The notes under the pieces were generated by a model. That model saw nothing but the letters and a program-made list of their open reading frames with translations. It did not search any database and had not been told where the DNA came from. 64,000 nt of DNA from NCBI RefSeq assembly GCF_024105635.1, contig NZ_WYDQ01000001.1, positions 1,488,001-1,552,000 of the forward strand, read 5' to 3'. Source of the DNA: Oceanicola sp. 502str15 (lineage in GTDB: Bacteria > Pseudomonadota > Alphaproteobacteria > Rhodobacterales > Rhodobacteraceae). The position numbers were made by a program, and so were the translations under genes. Below are positions 26,134-35,013 of the stretch, in pieces (the stretch's first letter is position 1; each line of letters begins with the position of its first letter).

Positions 26134-26592
26134 TTAGCCCTCAAAGGCGCTCTTCACGGCCGACTCGATCTCGGCGGGGGAGTCACCATTGTTGAAGGCC
26201 TGTGCCAGCGACGCCACTTCCTGGTCGTCGAGGGTCGAGACGTCGTAGTCCCAGCCACGCACGTCAAGCTTGGCCTGAAGGATCTCGCGCATGTTGTTCA
26301 CGTCGAGGTTCAGGTCGATGTCGGCTTCGGCCAGCTCGGCGTAGTATTCGGCGCGGGTGCCTTCGATCACTTCACTGATGGCACCGGACTTCTGCGAGGC
26401 AGAGGTGCTGGAGTCGGCGGTGATCATGTAGATCTGCACGACCTGGTCATCGGTGAGGGTTTCGATCTCAACTTCCGGGGCGTACTCGGTCAGCTGGGCT
26501 TTCACACTGTCACGCAGTTGCTCGGGCGCCATGGCAAAAGCCGAGGTGGCGGAAATGGCAACAGCGGCTACGGTCATCATCAGGCGTTTCAT
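26134..26592 (-). CDS. Exported acidic helical protein of unknown function
   Basis: A 152-residue protein with a clear signal peptide (MKRLMMTVAAVAISATSAFA). The mature part is acidic and mostly helical, with segments VEIETLTDDQVVQIYMI, INLNLD-like DIDLNLDVNNM and DVSTLDDQEVASLAQAF, which read as repeated short 'LTDDQV' helix caps. I know of no named domain. The protein is presumably periplasmic or secreted. It is divergent from gap2, with a 329-base gap between them, and has its own terminator-like hairpin. Confidence 0.75.
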   Translation of the reverse strand: MKRLMMTVAAVAISATSAFAMAPEQLRDSVKAQLTEYAPEVEIETLTDDQVVQIYMITADSSTSASQKSGAISEVIEGTRAEYYAELAEADIDLNLDVNNMREILQAKLDVRGWDYDVSTLDDQEVASLAQAFNNGDSPAEIESAVKSAFEG

Positions 26593-26921
26593 ATCAGAAT
26601 TACTCCTTCGTCTTCTCTCTCCCCGGCCCTATCGGCAGGGTCGGTGGCTCGCGGGGCCGTCATTGGCCTGCCGCTGCACCGTCATTGCCTCTACAACACG
26701 CTGTCGGCCCGGATCGTTCCAAAAAACTTTCCGCAATCGCTCCGAGGCGCCGCCGGGCCCCCGCCCTCTCACCGCGCCTACCCCCCGCCCCATGTCACCC
26801 GACTCTCGCGCTTTGAGCGCCGGTGTGTATGCTGACATCCATAAGCGGAATGGCCCCGCCTCGACTTGACATGCGCCCCGCAATCGCAATGTTAGCGTTA
26901 ACACCCAACCAGGAGGTTCCC
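26593..26921. other. Divergent intergenic region between the exported protein gene and gap2
   Basis: No gene is seen in these 329 bases. The right end holds the gap2 promoter and operator at 26866-26903 and an AGGAGG ribosome site at 26911-26916. The left end holds the ribosome site of the exported protein gene. The C-rich middle (26730-26800) shows nothing I can interpret. Confidence 0.6.
26866..26903 (+). promoter_or_regulatory. gap2 promoter with overlapping operator
   Basis: TTGACA (26866-26871), a 17-base spacer and ATGTTA (26889-26894) make a good vegetative promoter. The palindrome TGTTAGCGTTAACA (26890-26903) covers the -10 element and start region, the position expected of a repressor site. 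The same box type occurs three times upstream of gap1. Confidence 0.7.
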
Positions 26922-27923
<1,002 letters not shown>

Positions 27924-27945
27924 CACCACGCCGCATTGCAGAACC

Positions 27946-27977
27946 AGGGGGCTGCCGTTACATCAACGGTAGCCCCT
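27946..27977 (+). terminator. Hairpin after gap2
   Basis: AGGGGGCTGCCGTT pairs with AACGGTAGCCCCT across a five-base loop, 23 bases past the gap2 stop. There is only a weak U-rich tail (CTGCTTTGCTG), so it may be an attenuating or mRNA-end-stabilising hairpin instead of a strict terminator. Confidence 0.65.
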
Positions 27978-27995
27978 CTGCTTTGCTGACCGCCC

Positions 27996-28017
27996 GTAGG
28001 GTGGGTGCCAACCCACC
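27996..28017. repeat. Dispersed palindrome, diverged copy 3 (GTAGGGTGGG type)
   Basis: GTAGGGTGGGT-GCC-AACCCACC has the same GTAGGG opening and palindromic plan as copies 1 and 2, with the arms changed together so that pairing is kept. It ends 17 bases before the marC start. Confidence 0.65.
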
Positions 28018-28034
28018 ACTCCAACCCGGCCGCC

Positions 28035-28664
28035 ATGCTCTCCTTCACCCAACTCCTGCAAGAATTCATCACCCTCTGGGTCGTCATCGACCCGATCGGC
28101 ACCGTGCCCGTCTTCCTCGCCGTCACCGCCGGGATGACCGTGCGCGCCCGCCGCAAGGTGGCGCTGAAGGCGGTGGCCGTGGCGGCGCTGGTGCTGCTGG
28201 CCTTCATGCTGGCCGGACAGGTGATCCTCGAGGCGCTGGGGCTCGGCCTGCCCTCCTTCCAGATCGCGGGCGGGCTGGTGCTGTTTCTCTTCGCGCTCAC
28301 CATGATCTTCGGGCCGGGCAAGCCCGAGGCCGAGATCGCCGAGGCTGAAGAGAGCACCACCCAAACCGCCATCCACCCGGTCGCCATCCCCTCCATCGCC
28401 AGCCCCGGCGCCATGCTCGCCGTGGTGGTGCTGACCGACAATGACCGCTTCTCCATGGTTCACCAGGCCCAGACCGCGGTTCTGCTGCTGCTGATCCTCG
28501 GCGTGACCCTCGGCTTCCTCTACCTCGCCTCGCCGATCCTCAAGCTGATCGGCCCGGCGGGCGCCTCGATCATCTCCCGCGTCATGGGCATGATCCTCGC
28601 CGCCGTGGCGGTCGATGCCGTGCTGCGCGGCTTCGTCGAGATCGGAGCCCTCGCCCCCTTCTGA
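28035..28664 (+). CDS. MarC family membrane protein
   Basis: A 209-residue protein of the MarC (UPF0056) family with six membrane helices. It opens with FTQLLQEFITLWVVIDPIGTVPVFLAV, where the DPIGTVPVF block is the family hallmark. PSIASPGAMLAVVVLTDN matches the conserved middle loop. MarC proteins are not antibiotic pumps despite the name; their substrate is unknown. The ATG at 28035 is preferred over a GTG-like frame start further up, because the family starts just before the first helix. It stands alone between repeats. Confidence 0.9.
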   Translation: MLSFTQLLQEFITLWVVIDPIGTVPVFLAVTAGMTVRARRKVALKAVAVAALVLLAFMLAGQVILEALGLGLPSFQIAGGLVLFLFALTMIFGPGKPEAEIAEAEESTTQTAIHPVAIPSIASPGAMLAVVVLTDNDRFSMVHQAQTAVLLLLILGVTLGFLYLASPILKLIGPAGASIISRVMGMILAAVAVDAVLRGFVEIGALAPF

Positions 28665-28802
28665 GCGCGCCGGGGCGCGCGCCCCCCGAAGCCATGCATT
28701 CCACACAACCCCGTTAGCGCAAACTGTCAATTGTGCTGCGGCGCAGCATGCCTATTTGATGGGGGTGAGAGGAGACATGACAGTTCTGAAAGGACCACAG
28801 CA

Positions 28803-28961
28803 ATGACCATCTACACCGCCCTGAGCAACGCCGTCGCCAAACGCCTCGCCTACCTGCGCACCCGCGCCGAACTGGTCGCCATGCCCCGGCAAACCGCGAT
28901 CGATCTCGGCCTCTTCCCCGAAGACGCCACCAAAACCGCCCGCCTCGCCGTCTACGGCTGA
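28803..28961 (+). CDS. 52-residue DUF1127-like small protein
   Basis: A small basic protein with RLAYLRTRAELVAMPRQ followed by IDLGLFPEDATKTARLAVYG. This resembles the short YjiS/DUF1127 arginine-rich proteins of alphaproteobacteria, which are linked to RNA turnover, phosphate or polyamine responses; the match is by eye and the N-terminus is shorter. GAAAGGACC lies just before the ATG. A box-like sequence GTTAGCGCAAAC, related to the gap operator pattern, is at 28713-28724. The 66-bp repeat array begins 30 bases after its stop. Confidence 0.7.
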   Translation: MTIYTALSNAVAKRLAYLRTRAELVAMPRQTAIDLGLFPEDATKTARLAVYG

Positions 28962-28990
28962 GGCCCGCGCCCCCTCCCAACCCATCCGGC

Positions 28991-29305
28991 TGTCATCCTC
29001 GGGCTCGCCCCGAGGATCTCCCGCCACAAACCCCAACGTTCGCCTCGAGCCGCAACCGTCATCCTCGGGCTAGACCCGAGGATCTCCCGCCACACCCCTC
29101 ACCGTCATCCGCGAGCCGCAACCGTCATCCTCGGGCCCGCCCCGAGGATCTCCCGCCACGCGCCCCACCGCCATCCGCGAGCCGCAACCGTCATCCTCGG
29201 GCCCGCCCCGAGGGTCTCCCGCCACAAACCCCACCTTCATCCTCGGGCCTGACCCGAGGATCTCTCGGCTGCCAGCAGATCCTCGGGTCAAGCCCGAGGA
29301 TGACC
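28991..29305. repeat. Array of 66-bp repeats built on the GAGGATCTC palindrome
   Basis: The core TCATCCTCGGG ... CCCGAGGATCTCCCGCCAC begins at 28993, 29059, 29125 and 29191, an exact 66-base period. A fifth core follows at 29237, 46 bases on, and an inverted core at 29279-29305. The spacers between the first four cores are also related (CGAGCCGCAACCG precedes copies 2 to 4). The core is the one found singly at 20087 and as a twin at 23169. The interval from 28962 to 29475 contains no gene. Confidence 0.88.
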
Positions 29306-29387
29306 TCCACCAGTCGGCCAGCCCAGCCGCTCACAATCGCGTCACCGCACGCTGCGGTAACACCCGCCAATCATGTCATTTGATGTC

Positions 29388-29425
29388 TGCACAGCTTGTG
29401 TACGGGATGTGCACGGCTTGTGCCT
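29388..29425. repeat. 38-bp shared intergenic element, copy 1
   Basis: TGCACAGCTTGTG is repeated as TGCACGGCTTGTG after 22 bases, with TACGGGATG between. The reverse complement matches 58403-58440 at 30 of 38 positions, with an identical 15-base core CACATCCCGTACACA. The element is an imperfect palindrome. It lies between the repeat array and the 3' end of the M20 amidohydrolase gene. Confidence 0.7.
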
Positions 29426-29475
29426 GTGATCTCAAAACCACTTAACGCCGCCGCGCACGCCCCGTTAAACGCGCC

Positions 29476-30639
29476 TCAGGCGGCCGGCATCCGCTTTTCC
29501 ACGATCTCGGCCCACCAGCTGCAACCCGCTGGAATCGCTTCATCATTGAAGTTGTATTCCGGGTGATGCACCGCCGCGGTGTCGCCATTGCCAACAAGGA
29601 TGTAAGCCCCCGGACGCTCCTCCAGCATGAAGGCAAAATCCTCGCCCCCCATCACCAGCGGCGCATCCGCGCAATCCCCCGAAACCGACCGCGCCACCTC
29701 GGCGGCAAACTCGGTCTGCTCCTCGGAATTGACCATCACCGGGTAGCCCCGCATGTAGTTCACCTTGGCCTTGGCTCCGAACATCTCGGCGCATTTCTCG
29801 GCGATCGCCGGAAGCCGCTCCTCCACCAGCGCCCGAGTGTCGGCACTCAGCGTGCGCACCGTGCCCTTCAGCTCCACCCGCTGCGGGATCACGTTGAAGG
29901 CCTTGCTCGAGGTCTCGAAGCTGGTGACAGACACCACCGCCTCCTTGGTCGGGTCGGAGTTGCGGCTCACGATGGTCTGCAGCGCCAGCACCGTGTGCGA
30001 GGCCACCACCGTGCTGTCCACGGTCTCCTGCGGCTTGGCCGCGTGGCCGCCTTTTCCTTCGATTTCAATGACAAACTGGTCCGTCGCCGCAAAGAACGGC
30101 CCCGGGCGGATGGCAAATTGCCCGGTCGGAACGCCGGGCCAGTTGTGCATCCCGTAGACCTCCTGGATGCCCCAGCGCTCCATCATCCCGTCTTCGCACA
30201 TCTCCCGGCCACCGCCGCCGCCCTCTTCGGCGGGCTGGAAGATCACCACCACCGTGCCGTCGAAATTGCGGGTCTCCGCCAGGTATTTCGCCGCGCCCAG
30301 CAGCATCGCCGTGTGCCCGTCATGGCCGCAGGCATGCATCGCGCCATCGGTCTTGGAGGCATAGTCGAGGCCCGTCTGCTCGTGGATCGGCAGCGCGTCC
30401 ATGTCGGCCCTGAGCCCGATCACCTTGCCCGAGCCATTCGCCTTGCCCTTGATCACCGCCACCACGCCGGTCCGCCCGATCCCCTCGGTAACCTCATCGC
30501 AACCGAAATCCCGTAGCTTGTCGGCCACCACCTTCGAGGTCCGGTGAGTCTCGAACAGGATTTCCGGATGCATATGAAAGTCCCGTCGCCATTCGGCGAT
30601 CTCGGGCTGCATCTCGGAGAGGCGATTCTTGATGGGCAC
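29476..30639 (-). CDS. M20 family amidohydrolase (hippurate/aminoacylase type)
   Basis: A 387-residue zinc peptidase of the M20D branch, cleaving N-acyl amino acids or small peptides in the cytoplasm. Metal-site blocks are HACGHDGHTAMLLGA (near residue 105) and FQPAEEGGGGG (near 140), followed by the lid domain GKGGHAAKPQ. The opening RRDFHMHPE is typical. The GTG start lies 6 bases after argE with a GGAG ribosome site 8 bases upstream, so the two form an operon. The C-terminal zinc-ligand region is GGEDFAFMLE. Confidence 0.92.
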   Translation of the reverse strand: MPIKNRLSEMQPEIAEWRRDFHMHPEILFETHRTSKVVADKLRDFGCDEVTEGIGRTGVVAVIKGKANGSGKVIGLRADMDALPIHEQTGLDYASKTDGAMHACGHDGHTAMLLGAAKYLAETRNFDGTVVVIFQPAEEGGGGGREMCEDGMMERWGIQEVYGMHNWPGVPTGQFAIRPGPFFAATDQFVIEIEGKGGHAAKPQETVDSTVVASHTVLALQTIVSRNSDPTKEAVVSVTSFETSSKAFNVIPQRVELKGTVRTLSADTRALVEERLPAIAEKCAEMFGAKAKVNYMRGYPVMVNSEEQTEFAAEVARSVSGDCADAPLVMGGEDFAFMLEERPGAYILVGNGDTAAVHHPEYNFNDEAIPAGCSWWAEIVEKRMPAA

Positions 30640-30645
30640 GTCTGG

Positions 30646-31809
30646 TTACTCCTTGAGGTGGTCGAGAAGGCGCTCCATGAAGCGGCGGCCTTCGTCAAAC
30701 TGTGCGATGGTCATATATTCGTCTGCCTTATGGGCCTGCGCAATGTCTCCCGGCCCGCAAATCACGGTGGAGTAACGGGCATTCTGAAATTGCCCGGCCT
30801 CCGAGGCAAAGCTCACCACCCCGCCCGGCGCATTGTCGCCGGTGAGGCGGCGCACCAGCGGCTCGGCATGGGCCTCGGGGCCGGTTTCCGGGGCAAGCCC
30901 GGGCACGTCGAACAGCTCATGCAGGGTAAAGCCGGTCTCGGGGTGCGTCTGCTGCATCCCGGCCTCGATCTCGGCCACCCTGGCCTCCAGCCGCGCCCGC
31001 CAATCCGCTGTAGCTTCGCCCGGCATCACCCTGAAATCAAACAGAAGTTCGCAATGCTCCGCGGTGATGTTATGCACCTCGCCGCCCTTGATCCGGCCCA
31101 CGTGCAACGTGGTGCAGGGCGGGTTGAACACCGCCTCCTCGGCACTTGGCTTGCGCGCGAATTGCGCCGCGTTCACCTCGTTGGCCCAGCCGATCAGCCG
31201 CGCCGCCTCCATGATCGAGCTCACCCCCTCGTGCATCATCGACGAGTGCACCGGAAAGCCCTTCACCTCGATCCGAAAGCCAAGGTTCCCCTTGTGCCCG
31301 GTCACCGGCTTCAGCATCGAAGGTTCGCCCACCACCACCGCCTCGGCACGCGGCAATCCACTGGCCTGCAACGCCTCGATCATCGGCGGCGCGCCAAAGC
31401 AGCCAACCTCTTCGTCGTAGCTGAGGCCAATCTGCAATGGGCGCGACACCCCCCGCTCGGCGGCCTGCCCCATCGCCCAGAGCGCCAGCGCGTCAAACCC
31501 CTTCATATCCGCCACGCCCCGGCCATAGAGCCGCCCGTCGCGCTCCTCCACGGCCCATGGGTCACTGGCCCAGTTCTGCCCCTCCACCGGCACCACGTCG
31601 GTATGCCCCGACAGCAGCACACCCCCCGGTGCATCCGGCCCCACAGAGGCAAACAGCGCCGCCTTCTGCCCGGTCGCATCGGGCACCCGCGTCGCCGCAA
31701 TGCCCCGCTCCGCCAGCCAGCCCTCCACCCAGTCGATCAGGTCGAGGTTGGAGGCCGAGGAGACGGTCGGAAAGGAAACGAGCTTGTCGAGGATGTCGCG
31801 CGGGGTCAC
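30646..31809 (-). CDS. argE: Acetylornithine deacetylase (ArgE)
   Basis: A 387-residue M20 deacetylase releasing ornithine from N-acetylornithine, the fifth step of linear arginine synthesis. SGHTDVVPVEGQ holds the first metal His/Asp pair and GRGVADMKG the bridging Asp region; HCELLFDFRVMPGE is in the C-terminal part. The GTG at 31809 is used because no ATG exists close to the conserved start; a longer frame is unlike the family. A related deacetylase-like substrate cannot be excluded. It is followed 6 bases later by the amidohydrolase, and ornithine links it in theme to the decarboxylase at 38.7 kb. Confidence 0.88.
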   Translation of the reverse strand: MTPRDILDKLVSFPTVSSASNLDLIDWVEGWLAERGIAATRVPDATGQKAALFASVGPDAPGGVLLSGHTDVVPVEGQNWASDPWAVEERDGRLYGRGVADMKGFDALALWAMGQAAERGVSRPLQIGLSYDEEVGCFGAPPMIEALQASGLPRAEAVVVGEPSMLKPVTGHKGNLGFRIEVKGFPVHSSMMHEGVSSIMEAARLIGWANEVNAAQFARKPSAEEAVFNPPCTTLHVGRIKGGEVHNITAEHCELLFDFRVMPGEATADWRARLEARVAEIEAGMQQTHPETGFTLHELFDVPGLAPETGPEAHAEPLVRRLTGDNAPGGVVSFASEAGQFQNARYSTVICGPGDIAQAHKADEYMTIAQFDEGRRFMERLLDHLKE

Positions 31810-32215
31810 GGGAGGATGAGAGCCTTCTGATCGGCCCGGACACCGGGCCTTGTTCAAAGGGTGGTGCGCAGCCGCGCAGAGGTCAAGGCCCCCTGCCCAT
31901 TCGGCAGGCACTTGCTCAATTGCGTCGCAGGGTCATGCGACGATTCCATTGCGCCACGAAAGTTTCATGTTACCGTCATCGTCAGGGGATGGCGCGACCG
32001 CGGAGGCGGTGGCGTGAAAACACCCATAAACGCAAGGTTGGACAGGGAGAGCGCATGGCCCGCAAAGGCACCTGCTCTGCTCAGGGAAACAAGTGCATGA
32101 CCGGGCCGTCACATGGCTTACCGGCACCGTTCCCACCCGTCCGGCGTTTCCCAACGACCAAAAAAGCAGCCCCGCAGAGGGCGCGAGGCGTCGAGCACCC
32201 AACAAGGAGAACCTC
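31810..32215. other. Divergent intergenic region between argE and the peptide-binding protein gene
   Basis: These 406 bases separate two divergent units and must contain both promoters. An open frame at 31861-32100 (+) does not look like protein. The right end has an AAGGAG ribosome site ahead of 32216. I found no strong promoter or operator and no RNA structure that I can name. Confidence 0.5.
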
Positions 32216-33934
32216 ATGAAACTCAGAACAGCTCTTCTCGGAGCGGTCGCGACCTGTGCATTGGCCCCCATGGCCTTTGCCGAAGCCCACGAGGGCGAGC
32301 GCGGCCGTGACGGCAATGTCGGTATCATCTACTGGCAGGCCCCCTCCATCCTGAACCCCTACCTCTCGGGCGGCACCAAGGACATCGAAAGCGCCAGCCT
32401 CGTGCTCGAGCCGCTGGCCCGCTACGACGAGACCGGCACCCTCGTGCCCTGGCTGGTCGATGAGATCCCCACCGTCGAAAACGGCGGCGTGAGCGAAGAT
32501 CTCACCACCATCACCTGGAAGATCAGCCCCGGCATTACCTGGTCCGATGGCACGCCCTTCACCTCGGCGGATGCAAAGTTCACCTACGAGTACTGCACCC
32601 ACCCCGAAGGCGGCTGCGCCCAGCTCACCAAGTTCGGCGGCGTCACCTCGGTCGAAACCCCGGACGAGATGACCGTGGTGGTGACCTTCGACAAGCCCAC
32701 CCCCTTCCCCTACGGCCCCTTCGTGGGCGGTGAAAGCCCGGTGCTCCAGGCCGCGCAGTTTGCCGACTGCCTCGGCGCCAAGGCGCCCGAATGCACCGAT
32801 GCCAACTTCAACCCGATCGGCACCGGCGGCTTCAAGGTTGTGGAGTTCAAGCCGAACGACGTGATCACCTTCGAGGCCAATGACAACTACCGCGAAGAGG
32901 GCAAGCCCGCCTTCGCCTCCATCACCTTCAAGGGCGGCGGCGATGCCACGGCGGCTGGCCGTGCGGTCATGGAAACCGGCGAATTCGACTACGCCTGGAA
33001 CCTCCAGCTCGCCCCCGACGTGATCGCCGAGATGGAAGCCGCAGGCAAAGGCACGCCCGTTGCCGGCTTCGGCCCGCTGCTCGAGCGGATCATGATCAAT
33101 CAGACCAACCCCGACCCGGCCCTCGGCCCGGACGAGCGTTCGGTCATCAAACCCCACCCTTACCTCTCCGATCTTAACGTGGTGAAGGCGATGTCGATGG
33201 CCATCGACCGTCCGCTCCTCGTCGAAGTCGGCTACGGTCAGGCCGGCAAGGTGACCTGCAACTGGGTGCCCGCCCCGCCGGCGGTGGTCTCCGAGAAGTT
33301 CACCTGCGACACGCAGGACATCGAAGGCGCCAAGGCGCTGCTCGAAGAGAACGGCTGGGTCGACAGCAACGGCGACGGCATCCGCGAGAAGGACGGTGTC
33401 GAGCTGAAGATGCTCTACGCCACCTCCACCAACGCCGTGCGTCAGGACTTCCAGGCGCTGATCAAGGACTGGTGGGAGCAGATCGGCTTCGAAGTTGAAC
33501 TGAAGAACGCCGACAGCTCGGTCTTCTTCGGCGGTGATCCGGGCTCGCCCGACACCTTCCAGAAGTTCTACGCCGACGTTGAAATGTACGCCAACACCTT
33601 CAACGGCACCGACCCGCAGACCTACCTCGGCAACGCGCTCTGCGACCACGCGCCCTCTCCCGCCACCCAGTGGCAGGGCGAGAACATCTCGCGCTGGTGC
33701 TCCGAGGAGTATGACGCGCTTCACGCCAAGCTGGCCGAAACCGCAGATGCGGCCGAGCGGGCTGAAATTGCCAAGCAACTCAATGACATGGTCATCGAGG
33801 GCGGCGCGATGATCCCGCTGGTGCACCGTGGCCGTCTCTCGGCCCACGCCAACAGCCTCGGCGGCGTCAAGCTGAACGTCTGGGACAGCGAAATCTGGAA
33901 CGCTGCCGACTGGTATCGGATCAAGACCAACTGA
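32216..33934 (+). CDS. Peptide/nickel-type ABC transporter substrate-binding protein
   Basis: A 572-residue periplasmic binding protein of the SBP_bac_5 (DppA/OppA) family. It has a signal peptide ending MAFAEA and then GNVGIIYWQAPSILNPYLSGG, the start of the mature fold. KISPGITWSDGTPFTSADAKF is the family signature. Four cysteines (YCTHPEGGC and LGAKAPEC among them) suggest disulfides. Typical ligands are di- or oligopeptides, but glycosides and metals are also known. AAGGAG is upstream. Two permease genes follow on the same strand. Confidence 0.93.
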   Translation: MKLRTALLGAVATCALAPMAFAEAHEGERGRDGNVGIIYWQAPSILNPYLSGGTKDIESASLVLEPLARYDETGTLVPWLVDEIPTVENGGVSEDLTTITWKISPGITWSDGTPFTSADAKFTYEYCTHPEGGCAQLTKFGGVTSVETPDEMTVVVTFDKPTPFPYGPFVGGESPVLQAAQFADCLGAKAPECTDANFNPIGTGGFKVVEFKPNDVITFEANDNYREEGKPAFASITFKGGGDATAAGRAVMETGEFDYAWNLQLAPDVIAEMEAAGKGTPVAGFGPLLERIMINQTNPDPALGPDERSVIKPHPYLSDLNVVKAMSMAIDRPLLVEVGYGQAGKVTCNWVPAPPAVVSEKFTCDTQDIEGAKALLEENGWVDSNGDGIREKDGVELKMLYATSTNAVRQDFQALIKDWWEQIGFEVELKNADSSVFFGGDPGSPDTFQKFYADVEMYANTFNGTDPQTYLGNALCDHAPSPATQWQGENISRWCSEEYDALHAKLAETADAAERAEIAKQLNDMVIEGGAMIPLVHRGRLSAHANSLGGVKLNVWDSEIWNAADWYRIKTN

Positions 33935-34005
33935 TCCGGCGCAACTGAAACAGGGCCGCGCGGCATGCGCCCGCGCGGCCCCCTCTCCTTCTCGGGCTCC
34001 CCTGC

Positions 34006-35013
34006 ATGATTACCTTCATCATCCGACGGCTGATCCTCGCGGTCCCCACGCTCCTCTTCATCTCGCTGGTGCTCTTCCTGCTGCTCGATCTCGCCCCCGG
34101 CGATCCGATGGCGCAGATGCCGCTCACCATCCCCGACGAGGTGAAACAGAAGATGCGCGAGGCGCTTGGCGTCGGTGAACCGGTTCACATCCGCTACCTC
34201 AAATGGCTCTACCAGTTCTTCGTGGTCGAGCCCGGCTATTTTCTCGACTGGCTCTTCGGCACCAACATGATGGACGGCACCCAGCGCGTCGTCTCCTGGC
34301 AGTTCCGCTCGCCGGTCTTCGACATCATCGTGCAGCGCCTGCCCCAGACCCTCTGGGTGGTGGCTCTGGCCTATGCGGTGGGTGTCATCATCGCCATCCC
34401 GATCGGCATCATCTCGGCCTACCGCCAGTATTCGGCCTTCGATCAGGTCGGCACGCTGGTCTCGATGATCGGCTTTTCCGTGCCGCCGTTCTTTTCCGGC
34501 GTGGTGGTCATCGTGATCTTCTCGGTCAAGCTCGAATGGCTGCCCTCGATCTACGACACCACCCATGTCGTCAACGACTGGGCCTCGATGAAGGTGCAGC
34601 TCAAGCAGATGATCATGCCGGTCATGGTGCTGGCCCTGCAAACCACGGCCCAGATCAGCCGCTACATGCGCTCGGCCATGCTCGACAACCTCAACCAGGA
34701 TTACGTCCGCACCGCGCGCGCCAAGGGCCTAGGCGAATGGTCGGTGGTCATGGTCCACGTGCTGCGCAACTCGATGATCCCGGTCGTCACCGTCATCGCG
34801 CTCGGCATCCCCTCGATCTTCGGCGGGGCCATCATCACCGAGCAGATCTTCAAGGTGAACGGCATCGGCCAGCTCCTGATCACCGCGATCTATGCCAACG
34901 ACATTCCCATGGTGCAGACCATCACCTTCATCTTCGCCGTGCTGATCGTGCTCTTCAACCTGATCGCAGACGTGCTCTACGGCGTGCTCGACCCGAGGAT
35001 CCGCTATGACTGA
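34006..35013 (+). CDS. ABC transporter permease, DppB type
   Basis: A 335-residue inner-membrane permease with six helices. It starts IIRRLILAVPTLLFISLVLFLLL, the characteristic first helix of DppB/OppB subunits, with the LAPGDP loop. The coupling-helix region is YVRTARAKGLGEW, which docks onto the ATPase. A longer-than-usual loop (residues 60-105) lies after the first helix. It is 71 bases after the binding-protein gene and overlaps the next permease gene by 8 bases. Confidence 0.94.
   Translation: MITFIIRRLILAVPTLLFISLVLFLLLDLAPGDPMAQMPLTIPDEVKQKMREALGVGEPVHIRYLKWLYQFFVVEPGYFLDWLFGTNMMDGTQRVVSWQFRSPVFDIIVQRLPQTLWVVALAYAVGVIIAIPIGIISAYRQYSAFDQVGTLVSMIGFSVPPFFSGVVVIVIFSVKLEWLPSIYDTTHVVNDWASMKVQLKQMIMPVMVLALQTTAQISRYMRSAMLDNLNQDYVRTARAKGLGEWSVVMVHVLRNSMIPVVTVIALGIPSIFGGAIITEQIFKVNGIGQLLITAIYANDIPMVQTITFIFAVLIVLFNLIADVLYGVLDPRIRYD

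Noticed and set aside
28991..29265. Possible CRISPR array
   Set aside because: The repeats are 66 bases apart, are palindromic with variable related spacers, and there are no cas genes. The unit also occurs singly elsewhere. It is a REP-type array.
31861..32100. A 79-codon plus-strand frame in the argE divergent gap
   Set aside because: No ribosome site, poor codon pattern and mixed composition. Treated as non-coding.
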